Shown here piece by piece: positions 39,167 to 48,012 of a stretch of DNA of 64,000 bases. The notes under the pieces are model-generated. The model saw nothing but the letters and a program-made list of their open reading frames with translations, made no database searches and had not been told where the DNA came from. Source of the DNA: Tritrichomonas musculus (Eukaryota > Parabasalia > Tritrichomonadida > Tritrichomonadidae); contig JAPFFF010000006.1 of NCBI GenBank assembly GCA_039105265.1, forward strand, positions 3,472,001-3,536,000, in the 5' to 3' direction. The position numbers and the translations under genes are program-made. The stretch's first letter is position 1, and every line of letters begins with the position of its first letter.

Positions 39167-39580
39167 ATGTTTTTCGCAATCTTGTTCTTGTTAATGAACC
39201 GATGCAAAAAAGAAACTGATCCCAAAGCTCAACGAGCATGTGAAAGTCTTCGTCATAATTGGCTCTATCATAGATATAATAAAGATACTTGGGATTCATA
39301 TTTGGTTGATTTGAAAGAAACAAATGATAAACTAAATGACGAAACAGGAAACAAATTTTCAACTCAAGATGTAGGAAATTGGGCTGATCTAATGCTTGAT
39401 TGGGAATTTGACCAATATTGTGACATTCTTGAAGCAAATATTCCAAAGACTCTGAAACGTTTAGCTGATGATATAAGTTCCTGTTGTGGTTTTGGTTTTT
39501 TGACTTTATCACTCGTCTTCTTACTTCTCATTCTGAATATTTACATTCTCTGCACAAGAAATAAGAAAAAGTTAAACTAA
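39167..39580 (+). CDS. Small element membrane protein with two hydrophobic segments
   Basis: About 137 residues. It starts MFFAILFLLMNRCKKE, a signal peptide or anchor, followed by a ~85-residue polar domain with Trp and Cys. It ends in a strong membrane helix (GFGFLTLSLVFLLLILNIYI) and a basic tail. I chose the ATG at 39167 because AAAAGTTCATTTTTATTTTTG lies directly upstream, as before other genes here. The earlier ATGs come from the 10-bp repeat. It may sit in a host or virion membrane. Confidence 0.55.
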   Translation: MFFAILFLLMNRCKKETDPKAQRACESLRHNWLYHRYNKDTWDSYLVDLKETNDKLNDETGNKFSTQDVGNWADLMLDWEFDQYCDILEANIPKTLKRLADDISSCCGFGFLTLSLVFLLLILNIYILCTRNKKKLN

Positions 39581-39641
39581 ACTAATTTTTCTCATTCAAA
39601 ATACTTTTTATTTATCCTTCTCAAAAAGTTCATTTTTTTAA

Positions 39642-39905
39642 ATGCAGGGCCAACAAAGTTTACCTAGTGAAAAACAAAAAGAATTAATAAATTTGTTAAA
39701 ATTCACTAGAGGTGAAATTGAAAAAACTTGTGATCAAATGATCAAAATGACTGAAGAATTCTTTGATCAAGAAATTGATTTAAAAAATGATTCTCGTCCA
39801 GAGAGACAAGAACAATTACATTCTTTACTAATAACAGTTGGGATTTTAGCAACTTCCAACAGAGAGAATTTCCAAAAATTGGAAGAAACGTTAAAGAATA
39901 AATAA
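39642..39905 (+). CDS. Small helical element protein
   Basis: This protein has 87 residues, acidic and helical (LLKFTRGEIEKTCDQMIK), with no known motif. AAAAGTTCATTTTTTTAA directly precedes the ATG and the stop overlaps TAAA, which support it as a gene. Confidence 0.5.
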   Translation: MQGQQSLPSEKQKELINLLKFTRGEIEKTCDQMIKMTEEFFDQEIDLKNDSRPERQEQLHSLLITVGILATSNRENFQKLEETLKNK

Positions 39906-39940
39906 ACATAACCGTTTTTTAACCGCTTTCATTTTCATTT

Positions 39941-40201
39941 ATGACTGTTACTGAACAAGACCTTGAATTAGAATTTAGAAAATTGTTCAAAAATGATATC
40001 GTGTCTGATTTCCGACATTTAAAGTTATTTTTCATGTTCAAATTAAATGTTATGATCAATGATCTTGAAAATAACAATCTTGACCGATTTAAGAAAGAAG
40101 TTCATGACACACCATTTGTTTTCACAACAATGATTGAACATGATTTCTTTAATAAGATTCAAATCTACAATTCAAGAGAGAAAATTTTAACTACTCCTTA
40201 A
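39941..40201 (+). CDS. Small helical element protein
   Basis: This protein has 86 residues (MTVTEQDLELEFRKLF to KILTTP), helical and unrecognised. The upstream sequence AACCGCTTTCATTTTCATTT contains an initiator-like TCATTT just before the ATG. Confidence 0.5.
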   Translation: MTVTEQDLELEFRKLFKNDIVSDFRHLKLFFMFKLNVMINDLENNNLDRFKKEVHDTPFVFTTMIEHDFFNKIQIYNSREKILTTP

Positions 40202-40239
40202 TAAATAAAAAGAGATTAAATTTGTTTATTTATTTTTTT

Positions 40240-41058
40240 TTAAAGTCCAACTGAGTCAGAGTCTGAATTAATATTTTCAGTTGGAAATTTGGTTTGATTT
40301 TTGCAAAAGATAATTCCAAGAGCAATAGTCATAAGAATTATTAATGGAATAGATACAGATAAACCTATTATTTTTGATACATTCTTTTGTTCACTATCTG
40401 ATGGAGAGAATTGATATGAGAAATTGAAAAAATAGGATTCAGAGAAATTGAAAAAATAGGATTCAGAGAATTGATCTGATATAGAGAATTGAAAAGATGG
40501 TGAAAGAGATGGTGAAAATGATGGTGAAAATGATGGTGAAATTGATGGTGAAAATGATGGTGAAAGAGATGGACTAAATGTTGGAGATAAAGATGGTGAA
40601 ATTGATGGTGAAAGAGATGGTGAAATTGATGGATTTAATGATTCATTTCTTAAATATGCAATACCTCGAAATTGGATGCATGTATGTTGTTGAACATTAA
40701 TAATAATATTTGTTAGCATTTGTGGAAATTCATTTGATTCAAAAACAATTATCCAATCTTGTGCAATCTCGGATTTTTCATTGATGAGATAATTTTGAGA
40801 ATTCCATAAAAGTTCAGCCTCACCATGATCGGTATGAATTTTACCAATTATCCAAAATTTCCAAGCAGTAAATGATTGTTTAAGTGTTAAATTGTTTGCT
40901 AATCCTGAATTTGTCCAACATTCTAAGTCATCATTCGGTATTGGAGAATCCCATTTACCATTAACAATTTCCCAATCAAAACAAGAAATCCATTCAGCAT
41001 CATCAGGTATTCCTTCAATTGATGGTCGATTAATGAGTATCAAAAAGATAACCAACAT
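40240..41058 (-). CDS. Type I membrane protein with Ser-Pro-Ser repeat stalk
   Basis: This protein has 272 residues. An N-terminal hydrophobic segment (MLVIFLILINRPSIEG) looks like a signal peptide. An extracellular-type domain of ~120 residues follows with Trp and Cys (WISCFDWEIVNGKWDSP, FTAWKFWIIGKIH). Then comes a stalk of about a dozen SPSx-type units (SPSLSPSISPS). A single membrane helix (IIGLSVSIPLIILMTIALGI) ends it near 230-252, with a short cytoplasmic tail. The layout resembles an envelope or attachment glycoprotein, or a host-derived surface protein. Membership of a known family could not be established. Confidence 0.6.
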   Translation of the reverse strand: MLVIFLILINRPSIEGIPDDAEWISCFDWEIVNGKWDSPIPNDDLECWTNSGLANNLTLKQSFTAWKFWIIGKIHTDHGEAELLWNSQNYLINEKSEIAQDWIIVFESNEFPQMLTNIIINVQQHTCIQFRGIAYLRNESLNPSISPSLSPSISPSLSPTFSPSLSPSFSPSISPSFSPSFSPSLSPSFQFSISDQFSESYFFNFSESYFFNFSYQFSPSDSEQKNVSKIIGLSVSIPLIILMTIALGIIFCKNQTKFPTENINSDSDSVGL

Positions 41059-41072
41059 TTAATAAAAATGAA

Positions 41073-41100
41073 AACGGTTTTGACACTTCACTTTTTATTA
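41073..41100 (+). promoter_or_regulatory. Element promoter box
   Basis: AACGGTTTTGACACTTCACT plus TTTTATTA abuts the ATG at 41101. It is near-identical to the boxes at 35594 and 41786. Confidence 0.75.
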
Positions 41101-41463
41101 ATGAAGTCTTGGTACGGTAACTATTCAAAAGAAGATATTGATGAAACTGTTAAAGAAATGGAAAAAGAAGAGGAAGAAGACGATCCTCAAGAGTCCATAA
41201 CTGATTACCTAGATGACGCAAAACGTCATAATGCTCATTTAAAACTGGAAATTCAAAGCGTGGATAGTACAGTGGAAGATTTTCATAAAATGAGTTCGTG
41301 TCTTCATGAAACTCTTGAATATCATCTCAAATTCGAAAAAAAAGTTCGAAAATATCAGAAAGCTCTCATTCTCAAAATGAATGAAGTTATTGATAGTTTC
41401 AATAACAAAGAAGAATTAAAGCAAAAATTGGAAGAACTCCAAAAAATAATTAAAGGAGATTAA
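41101..41463 (+). CDS. Coiled-coil element protein
   Basis: About 120 residues (MKSWYGNYSKEDIDETVKEM to KIIKGD), acidic N-terminus then coiled coil. I chose the ATG at 41101 because the promoter box ends there; an ATG upstream lies before the box. Function unknown. Confidence 0.55.
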   Translation: MKSWYGNYSKEDIDETVKEMEKEEEEDDPQESITDYLDDAKRHNAHLKLEIQSVDSTVEDFHKMSSCLHETLEYHLKFEKKVRKYQKALILKMNEVIDSFNNKEELKQKLEELQKIIKGD

Positions 41464-41483
41464 ATAAATAAAGAAATAATTTT

Positions 41484-41771
41484 TTACTCTTTCAATATGA
41501 CTGATAATTTTATTTTTTTCGGTGTGGTTGATTTTTTTTGTTCGATGAAGTTGATTAAGGTTTGAGTGTTTTGAATTACTTCAGCTTTTTTGGATTCATA
41601 TTTTTGTTTCTCTTTCTCTAATTCCTCTAGGAAACTTTCATAATCAGGATCATTCTTCAATTTCATAATCTCTATATCTAATTCTTCAACAGTATGTATT
41701 TGTCTAATTAATTCATCAATTGAACTATTCAAATTTTCTTTGAGTAGATTCAAACTATGAGTAGGTAACAT
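41484..41771 (-). CDS. Coiled-coil element protein
   Basis: This protein has 95 residues (MLPTHSLNLLKENLNSS to KKIKLSVILKE), with a central coiled coil of Glu/Lys heptads. It is convergent with the gene at 41101. No family recognised. Confidence 0.5.
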   Translation of the reverse strand: MLPTHSLNLLKENLNSSIDELIRQIHTVEELDIEIMKLKNDPDYESFLEELEKEKQKYESKKAEVIQNTQTLINFIEQKKSTTPKKIKLSVILKE

Positions 41772-41785
41772 TTAAAAAAATGAAT

Positions 41786-41810
41786 AACGGTTTTGACACT
41801 TCACTTTTTA
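41786..41810 (+). promoter_or_regulatory. Element promoter box
   Basis: AACGGTTTTGACACTTCACT plus TTTTA lies right before an ATG at 41810. It marks the start of the transcription unit leading into the KilA-N region. Confidence 0.7.
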
Positions 41811-42015
41811 TGAAGAGAGTTCCTTTGTATTTCAAAATTTAATAGAGGACAAGAAAGATTATCAATGAGTGAATTCTATGAATCGTTTGGCTGAAGCAAA
41901 AGTAAAAGAGAAAGATATTTCTTTTTGTCAACGGTATAATGGTGAAGATTTTTTACTCAAAAGAGATTTCGAAGATATACAAATTTTTTTTATCCTCTTA
42001 CAAAAACAAAAATGA
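41810..42015 (+). pseudogene. Coding-like remnant between promoter box and KilA-N gene
   Basis: The stretch has coding-like composition in short pieces and directly follows a promoter box. It does not form one intact gene, so it looks broken. It may belong to a small separate gene or to the KilA-N gene that follows. Confidence 0.35.
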
Positions 42016-42719
42016 TAGTAGAGCAAATAAATGAAAATTATGAATGGTTACAATATAATGAACATTTGCGGATTATACGTTCAAAGAAAGATAATATGTT
42101 TCAAGCAAATAGTATAATTAGTGCTTGTCAATCAACAAAGAAAATTAAGAATTGGAATGAAAATAAACAAACAAAGGAGTTATTTCAATTTATTTCTGAG
42201 TCGGTCGGAATTCCGACTGACCAAAAGTTATTAGAAAATCGACCAAATTTACCGAATAATTTGAAAGGAATTTATGTTCATAAATTATTAGTAAATCATA
42301 TAGCAATTTGGGCTTCACCTACTTATTCATTCTTTGTTCTAAAATTATTAGATGAATATTTTGAAAAACAAAGACAAGAACAAAAACCAAGATTAGTACC
42401 TAAAAATAGAGAATATGATTATAAATTCTTAATTTGGTTAGAAGAATTAAAAGATAATCCAGAAAAAGTTAAATTGCATTTAGTCAAACGTCATAAAGAT
42501 TATTATCGTGATATCAAACCAAAAGAAAAAAATCAATGGTATTTCAAAGATAATATGCCAATAGCTATGACACCAAATAGAGATATAAAAGATATTATTC
42601 GTAAGAATTTTGGTACAAATGATGTCTCAATTCATAGTTCTGTCATTACTGCTTCAAAAACATGTTTAGATAAATTAAAGAGGTTAATAGATGAATTTTT
42701 TAGTCATTATCAGGAATGA
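42012..42719 (+). CDS. KilA-N domain protein
   Basis: This protein has 235 residues. Residues ~10-120 match KilA-N: RIIRSKKDNMFQANSIISAC, NWNENKQTKELFQFIS, then GIYVHKLLVNHIAIWASPTY and FVLKLLDEYF. KilA-N is a DNA-binding module found in phages, large DNA viruses and virus-like elements. The C-terminal ~110 residues are basic and helical. It may regulate the element or act at replication. Its 3' end overlaps the convergent gene at 42700. Confidence 0.82.
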   Translation: MIVEQINENYEWLQYNEHLRIIRSKKDNMFQANSIISACQSTKKIKNWNENKQTKELFQFISESVGIPTDQKLLENRPNLPNNLKGIYVHKLLVNHIAIWASPTYSFFVLKLLDEYFEKQRQEQKPRLVPKNREYDYKFLIWLEELKDNPEKVKLHLVKRHKDYYRDIKPKEKNQWYFKDNMPIAMTPNRDIKDIIRKNFGTNDVSIHSSVITASKTCLDKLKRLIDEFFSHYQE

Positions 42720-42906
42720 GAGATAAAAATTCTTCAAATTTTTGTTCAAAATGTTCTTGACTCATTCGATAATCTTCTTCTAGATCATGTAATGAACCAT
42801 ATTCTGATCCTCGATCTTTCCAATAATAATATTTTTCTTCAAGTTCTTTAACACTTTTGAATGCTTCTTTAACTTCATCAAATGCTTTCTTTAATTGGTC
42901 AGACAT
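42700..42906 (-). CDS. Short coiled-coil element protein
   Basis: About 68 residues (MSDQLKKAFDEVKEAFKS to LSLIPDND). I chose the ATG at 42906; the frame further upstream has no ATG and overlaps the divergent promoter. Its 3' end overlaps the KilA-N gene by about 20 bases. Confidence 0.45.
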   Translation of the reverse strand: MSDQLKKAFDEVKEAFKSVKELEEKYYYWKDRGSEYGSLHDLEEDYRMSQEHFEQKFEEFLSLIPDND

Positions 42907-42931
42907 TTTGAAAAATGAAATAAAAAAAAAA

Positions 42932-42959
42932 AACGGTTTTGACAGACCATTATTTTTAA
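42932..42959 (+). promoter_or_regulatory. Element promoter box, GACAGACCATTA variant
   Basis: AACGGTTTTGACAGACCATT followed by ATTTTTA lies directly before the ATG at 42960. Together with the copy at 43238 it forms a second subtype in which TCACTT is replaced by CCATTA. Confidence 0.75.
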
Positions 42960-43220
42960 ATGAGTGAACCTGACTTTTTCGAAGAGAAGAAAAAGATTGA
43001 TGATCAAACAAGAGATTTTCTATCGAATGTTCGAAATGATTTGAATATAACGAAAGTTCTCATGCAAAAAATAAATTCTCAACTTGATGAACTAACTTCA
43101 AGATTGGAACGTTTAGAAAGTTCTGTCCAAAGAATTGATCGAAAAGTTGCTGAACGTGGTGTTCAAATCGAACAATTAATAAAAGACGTTTTCGTTCTTC
43201 AATTAACTCGACCTAAATAA
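42960..43220 (+). CDS. Short coiled-coil element protein
   Basis: This protein has 86 residues. Most is one coiled coil (QKINSQLDELTSRLERLESS, QRIDRKVAERGVQIEQLI). A promoter box precedes it and TAAATAAA ends it. It lies just upstream of the polymerase gene with the same promoter subtype. Confidence 0.55.
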   Translation: MSEPDFFEEKKKIDDQTRDFLSNVRNDLNITKVLMQKINSQLDELTSRLERLESSVQRIDRKVAERGVQIEQLIKDVFVLQLTRPK

Positions 43221-43237
43221 ACATTTTCTTTTTAATT

Positions 43238-43265
43238 AACGGTTTTGACAGACCATTATTTTTAT
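43238..43265 (+). promoter_or_regulatory. Element promoter box of the DNA polymerase gene
   Basis: AACGGTTTTGACAGACCATT plus ATTTTTA is identical over more than 25 bases to the copy before 42960. It lies about 17 bases before the polymerase ATG. Confidence 0.75.
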
Positions 43266-43282
43266 TGTAAAAGAAAGTTAAC

Positions 43283-46200
43283 ATGACAACAACTATTAGA
43301 GCGAATCCTAACAGATTAATGGAGATTTATAATCTCTTAACGAATGGTAAAGAAACGTTTAAAGAATTCTCTAAAAAGAATGGGGATCGGAGTAAAGAAA
43401 TATTAAATGAGTATATTATACAAAAAGTCAAAGAAAATGGTTACGATGGAAAATTGAATGGAGATTCAATATTTTGGTTCGTTAAAGGTTTAACTCATTC
43501 AAATCTCCCTCAATATTTAAATCAACCCCCAGAACCAAAACCAGAAAAAGAATTTACTGAACCCCCACCTAGTGCGAATGTCAGTGAGCCAAAGACAATT
43601 GAGCCAGAAAAATCATCATTGAAAGAAATCATAGAAAAAGCTCCGCCAAATGTACCATTGAGAAAATTAGTTCCACCGCATCCAGAGGCGAACGTTAGTG
43701 AGCAAAATGTACCTTTGAGAAAATTAATGCCCGTTAGTGAGCAAAATGTACCTTTGAGAAAATTAGTTCCACCTCCTGAGCCGAAAGAATATGAACCAAA
43801 AAGAACAACTGATCCTTATTTCTTAAATATTCAGAATTCAATTAGACCTCATTCAAAAGATGATTCATTTATTCAATTCATGAAAATTAATAATGAAAAT
43901 GATCAAGATAGAATTGTTGATGGTTATATAAAAATGTTAAATGATTCACCAACTGATTGGAGAATTAATTTTGAACAATTAAATGATTATGGTCGAAAGA
44001 AATTATTTCCATTCTTAAGAAAGAAATTTGAAAATGAAATAGGTGAATTAGCTGCAACAGAAAAATATAAATTATCTTATTCAGTTGGAGGTCAATGGCA
44101 TTCTGTACCTTTAAATGGAAAAACTTATGAAGAATTATTAAAGAATTTAACAGAAGAGAATTTCATTTATCAAATTGAAAAGAATCCAGGTTGGGAATAT
44201 GATTTAGAAGGTCAAAGATTGCCTGAATTTTCATTATTTTCTCAAATCAAATTTAGTATATTAAAACATCCAAAACATAAAAATACAGTCGATGGAGGAT
44301 TCTTTAAATATTTATTAAAACCTGGTTGTCCAAAAGTATTAGTTGATTACCTCGTTCGATTACAAATATTTGATAGTTTAATTAATGAAAAGACAAAGAA
44401 AATAAAAGAAGAATTAAATGATTGTTGTTTCATTTATGCTTTACAACAAACTGGTAATTATTCTGAATCATTATTAAATCAAATTAGATTACGTATACAA
44501 AATAGATATTTATCACAAAGTAGTATTAATCATTTATGTGAAGAATTTAATATTCATCTTAATTTAACTTATATTGATGATAATTCTGTTGCTCAAAAAC
44601 AATCTGTACGTTCAATGGATAAAGGTAAAAGAAAAACATATATGGGTATACAAAAAGCTGAACCAGAACGAACTCATAAATTCAATGTATATCAAAAACA
44701 TTATTTCATCGAAGAAAAGACACCATTTACATATTATTATATCAAAAATATTGAAAAGTTAGATGAAGACAAATATAATAAAGATTGGATTACAGATCAT
44801 TGGACAAAAGGTAGATCATTTATAACTTCTTCAAACTTGATTAGAGAATTATTTAAGAAAAATTATTTCATTCCAATTAATTATTCACAAGAACATTTAT
44901 TACATTCAATATTTTATAATGAAATTGATCAAGATATTTCAAATACTACATTAGAATATAAAGATGAATATTGTTGTAAATTAATTGAACCAAAAACAAA
45001 AATAATCAAACAAGTAGAAACTTCTTATTGGTTTTGTGATTTTGAATCTGATACAAGTTCAAAAATTCATATTCCATTCTTATGTTGTTTACATTCATTA
45101 GATGGGAAAACTAAGAAAGAATTCTTAGGTGAAAAATGTAATATAAATCTATTGAAATATTTACCTACTGATTCAATTTGTTATTTTCATAATTTGGCTT
45201 ATGATATTAGAATGATTTTACAAAACAATAATCAAAATATAAAAATATTATCATCAATTATTAAAGGAAATCAATGTTTTAATATGACTTTGAAATTTGA
45301 GAACAAAAAGATAACATTTAAAGATAGTTATCCAATTTTCTCTTGCAAGCTATCTAATCTACCATTAATGTTTAATATTCCTTGTGAAAAAGAAATTTTC
45401 CCATACAAATATTATACATTTGAAAGATTAAGAACAAATAAAGGTCAAATTAATGAAGCAGGTAAAGAAGAAGATAAAACATGGACTGAACAAGATTATC
45501 AATTATTTCGTTCAAATATTAACAAAATTAAGGGATGCCGTTTAAGTAATAATGAATTTGATATGTGGAAATATGCATTATTTTATTGTCATCAAGATGT
45601 TCGAATATTAAGAGAAAGTTTTGTTAAATTTAGACAAGGTTTCATTCAAGATTTCAAAATCGATCCATTCAAATATATTTCAATTTCTTCTTTAGCTAAT
45701 GATGTATTTAATCATAAAGTTTATTATGGTCATGATTTATATTCAGTAGGTGGAATTGTTAGGAAATTTTGTTCATATGCTGTTTATGGTGGTAGATGTA
45801 TGACTGCTTATAACAAAAAGTGGCATATCACTGAAAAATTAGCAGATTTTGACGCAGTTAGTTTATATCCTTCAGCAATTCATAGATTATATACCGTTCA
45901 AGGAAAACCAGTAGTAATATCCAAAACAGAATTAAATTATGAATTTTTATCAAAACAAGGTGCATATATAGTAGAAATTTTAGTTACTGGAATTCATAAA
46001 CATTATCCATTTCCATTAATCGTTAAGAAAACAAAAGATGGTAACCTTAATGATGATAAATTCGATAAACCTTTCAAAATGATTGTCGATAATATTTATT
46101 TAGAAGATCTCATTGAATTTCAAAAAATAGATTTCGAATTAATTAGAGGTTATTATTGGCCTGGAAAAAGAGAATATCATATCCAAAAAGAAATTCAAAA

Positions 46201-47020
46201 AATATTTGAGAAAAGATTAGAATATAAAAGTCAAGACAATCCTTTACAAAATTTATATAAATTAATTATGAATAGTTGTTATGGTAAAACTATTGAAAGA
46301 CCTATTGAAAAAGATTTTAAATACATTAATGATCAAGATACTTTAGATAATTATTGGATCAAAAATTATAACAAAATTGTTGAAGATATTGAATTACAAA
46401 ATAATATGCATGCTGTTAGAATATTGAGACCAATTGATAAACATTTTAATTTTTCATTATTAGGTATTCATGTATTAAGTATGTCAAAAAGAATCATGAA
46501 TGAAGTGATGTGTCTTGCATTTGATATTGGTTGCCATATTTATTATCAGGATACTGATTCAATGCATATTGAAATAAATGATTTACCAAAATTACAAAAA
46601 GCTTATAAAGAAAAATATAATCGAGAACTCATAGGTAAATATTTAGGTCAATTCCATTCAGATTTTCCAACAATAAATGGTCACAAAGAAATGCCAGAAT
46701 CAATTGAATCATACTTTTTGATGAAAAAGATGTATATTGATAAGTTACAAGATTCTACAGGTGAAATTGATTATATGACTCGTGGGAAAGGATTAACTGA
46801 ACAATCTATTAAATATGCTTATAAGAATGAATTTGATAATGATCCAATGAAATTATATAAATATTTATACGAAGGGAATCAACAAACATTTGATCTTACA
46901 AAAGGTCAACCATGTTTCCAAATGAATAAAAATATGACTGTATCAACCTTAAATGAATTCAAAAGAAGAATATCAACACCATATAAAGAAGGAAAGAGAG
47001 AAAAATATTTTGAATATTAA
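43283..47020 (+). CDS. Type B DNA polymerase, protein-primed (Polinton PolB)
   Basis: This protein has 1245 residues. The 3'-5' exonuclease motifs are FCDFESD (~586), CYFHNLAYDIRM (~633) and YCHQDVRIL (~768). The polymerase motifs are DFDAVSLYPSAIH (~855), KLIMNSCYGKT (~993) and YYQDTDSMHIE (~1086). The spacing between motifs A and B fits the protein-primed branch. The N-terminal ~550 residues hold a Pro-rich linker with repeated NVPLRKLVPP units (~120-170) and a conserved-looking block around 375-500 (LNDCCFIYALQQTG) that may be a separate domain. It copies the element's linear DNA, probably with the SF3 helicase. Confidence 0.93.
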   Translation: MTTTIRANPNRLMEIYNLLTNGKETFKEFSKKNGDRSKEILNEYIIQKVKENGYDGKLNGDSIFWFVKGLTHSNLPQYLNQPPEPKPEKEFTEPPPSANVSEPKTIEPEKSSLKEIIEKAPPNVPLRKLVPPHPEANVSEQNVPLRKLMPVSEQNVPLRKLVPPPEPKEYEPKRTTDPYFLNIQNSIRPHSKDDSFIQFMKINNENDQDRIVDGYIKMLNDSPTDWRINFEQLNDYGRKKLFPFLRKKFENEIGELAATEKYKLSYSVGGQWHSVPLNGKTYEELLKNLTEENFIYQIEKNPGWEYDLEGQRLPEFSLFSQIKFSILKHPKHKNTVDGGFFKYLLKPGCPKVLVDYLVRLQIFDSLINEKTKKIKEELNDCCFIYALQQTGNYSESLLNQIRLRIQNRYLSQSSINHLCEEFNIHLNLTYIDDNSVAQKQSVRSMDKGKRKTYMGIQKAEPERTHKFNVYQKHYFIEEKTPFTYYYIKNIEKLDEDKYNKDWITDHWTKGRSFITSSNLIRELFKKNYFIPINYSQEHLLHSIFYNEIDQDISNTTLEYKDEYCCKLIEPKTKIIKQVETSYWFCDFESDTSSKIHIPFLCCLHSLDGKTKKEFLGEKCNINLLKYLPTDSICYFHNLAYDIRMILQNNNQNIKILSSIIKGNQCFNMTLKFENKKITFKDSYPIFSCKLSNLPLMFNIPCEKEIFPYKYYTFERLRTNKGQINEAGKEEDKTWTEQDYQLFRSNINKIKGCRLSNNEFDMWKYALFYCHQDVRILRESFVKFRQGFIQDFKIDPFKYISISSLANDVFNHKVYYGHDLYSVGGIVRKFCSYAVYGGRCMTAYNKKWHITEKLADFDAVSLYPSAIHRLYTVQGKPVVISKTELNYEFLSKQGAYIVEILVTGIHKHYPFPLIVKKTKDGNLNDDKFDKPFKMIVDNIYLEDLIEFQKIDFELIRGYYWPGKREYHIQKEIQKIFEKRLEYKSQDNPLQNLYKLIMNSCYGKTIERPIEKDFKYINDQDTLDNYWIKNYNKIVEDIELQNNMHAVRILRPIDKHFNFSLLGIHVLSMSKRIMNEVMCLAFDIGCHIYYQDTDSMHIEINDLPKLQKAYKEKYNRELIGKYLGQFHSDFPTINGHKEMPESIESYFLMKKMYIDKLQDSTGEIDYMTRGKGLTEQSIKYAYKNEFDNDPMKLYKYLYEGNQQTFDLTKGQPCFQMNKNMTVSTLNEFKRRISTPYKEGKREKYFEY

Positions 47021-47031
47021 TGATTGTTTAC

Positions 47032-47192
47032 TTACCTAAACTTAACCAGAATTGAGAAGACCAAAGCAAATGTTGAAATTAAAGAAAACAACAATCCATA
47101 AACACCAATTAGGAGGTGGAGAATCACACAAGAATCACAACAACAATTATCATCACGTGTTCAATTCTTTGATCAATCAATGGTTCAGACAT
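47032..47192 (-). pseudogene. Small membrane protein remnant
   Basis: Coding-like stretch on the minus strand with a hydrophobic C-terminal part, preceded at 47193-47217 by a clear promoter box (CGGTTTTGACACCATTATTA). It looks broken. It would have encoded a small membrane-anchored protein. Confidence 0.4.
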
Positions 47193-47217
47193 TAATAATA
47201 ATGGTGTCAAAACCGAT
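47193..47217 (-). promoter_or_regulatory. Element promoter box
   Basis: The minus strand reads ATCGGTTTTGACACCATTAT and then TATTA before an ATG. It matches the subtype at 42932 and 43238. A plus-strand AACCGTTTTCATTTTTTTCA lies just beyond it and may serve the divergent stretch at 47240. Confidence 0.6.
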
Positions 47218-47239
47218 CTAACCGTTTTCATTTTTTTCA

Positions 47240-47359
47240 ATGTCGGTTCATTGACCTCTCTGCATGATAATCCTGTTTATGAAAATGGTCCATCAAATTG
47301 CACTCTTTGGAACCGTGTGGATTTTGGCTATTATCTTATTTATTTCTAACCTTGAGTGA
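47240..47359 (+). pseudogene. Small membrane protein remnant
   Basis: Coding-like stretch after an initiator-like TTTCATTTTTTTCA, with a strongly hydrophobic C-terminal part (IALFGTVWILAIILFISN). It looks broken. An intact short frame of 31 residues exists at 47264-47359 but may not be the native product. Confidence 0.35.
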
Positions 47360-47418
47360 TTTAATTAAACAATAAGCTTTTTTAATTTTTTTAATTTTTT
47401 ATTTTGTCTCAAAAATAT

Positions 47419-47745
47419 ATGACAAAGACTAGGATCCGTTGGAATACTCAAAAAGTGAGAGAAGAAATGGCTAAAGAAAATTGTATATTATTAGATGATT
47501 ACAAAAGAGGAGATATTCGTATTCATTATTTATATGAAGGTAATGAATTTTCAGTAAGGTGGTCAGATTGGATGAAAAAAGATAGGCCATCAAGACCACA
47601 TTTGAAAGGAGGAAATAGAAAAATAACAAAATCAAAGAGTGTTGATAACTTAAATAAAACTTTTGAAGATCCTGAAAATGGAGAAGAGGAAAATGAAAAT
47701 GAAGAAGATTTTAATGAGATAGAAAATGAATTACATCAAGAATGA
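47419..47745 (+). CDS. Small element protein with acidic tail
   Basis: About 108 residues (MTKTRIRWNTQKVREEM), with a basic middle (HLKGGNRKITKSKSV) and a Glu-rich tail. Start taken at the first ATG, 47419. Its end overlaps the next gene by 20 bases. Function unknown. Confidence 0.5.
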   Translation: MTKTRIRWNTQKVREEMAKENCILLDDYKRGDIRIHYLYEGNEFSVRWSDWMKKDRPSRPHLKGGNRKITKSKSVDNLNKTFEDPENGEEENENEEDFNEIENELHQE

Positions 47746-47974
47746 ACTCAAAGAAATTAATGATACGTTATTCTTAATATTGGAATGGAGATTTGCAAAT
47801 TCACAAGAAATGAAAAATTATTGGATGAATGAAATATTCAATAAATCAATTGGACTATTTGATCAAAGAATTGTTTTAAATTTAAGAATTGCTAATCAAA
47901 TTGATACTCATTTCATTAATATGTTAGAGCAATTTATATTAGAGAAGTTAGAACTGGAAATAGGTTTGATGTAA
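47726..47974 (+). CDS. Small helical element protein
   Basis: This protein has 82 residues (MNYIKNELKEINDTLF to LELEIGLM), helical with no known motif. It overlaps the gene before it by 20 bases, so its expression may depend on that message. Confidence 0.45.
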   Translation: MNYIKNELKEINDTLFLILEWRFANSQEMKNYWMNEIFNKSIGLFDQRIVLNLRIANQIDTHFINMLEQFILEKLELEIGLM

Positions 47975-48012
47975 TTAGTTTTTTGAAAAATTAATTTTAA
48001 TGAAAGAATCAA

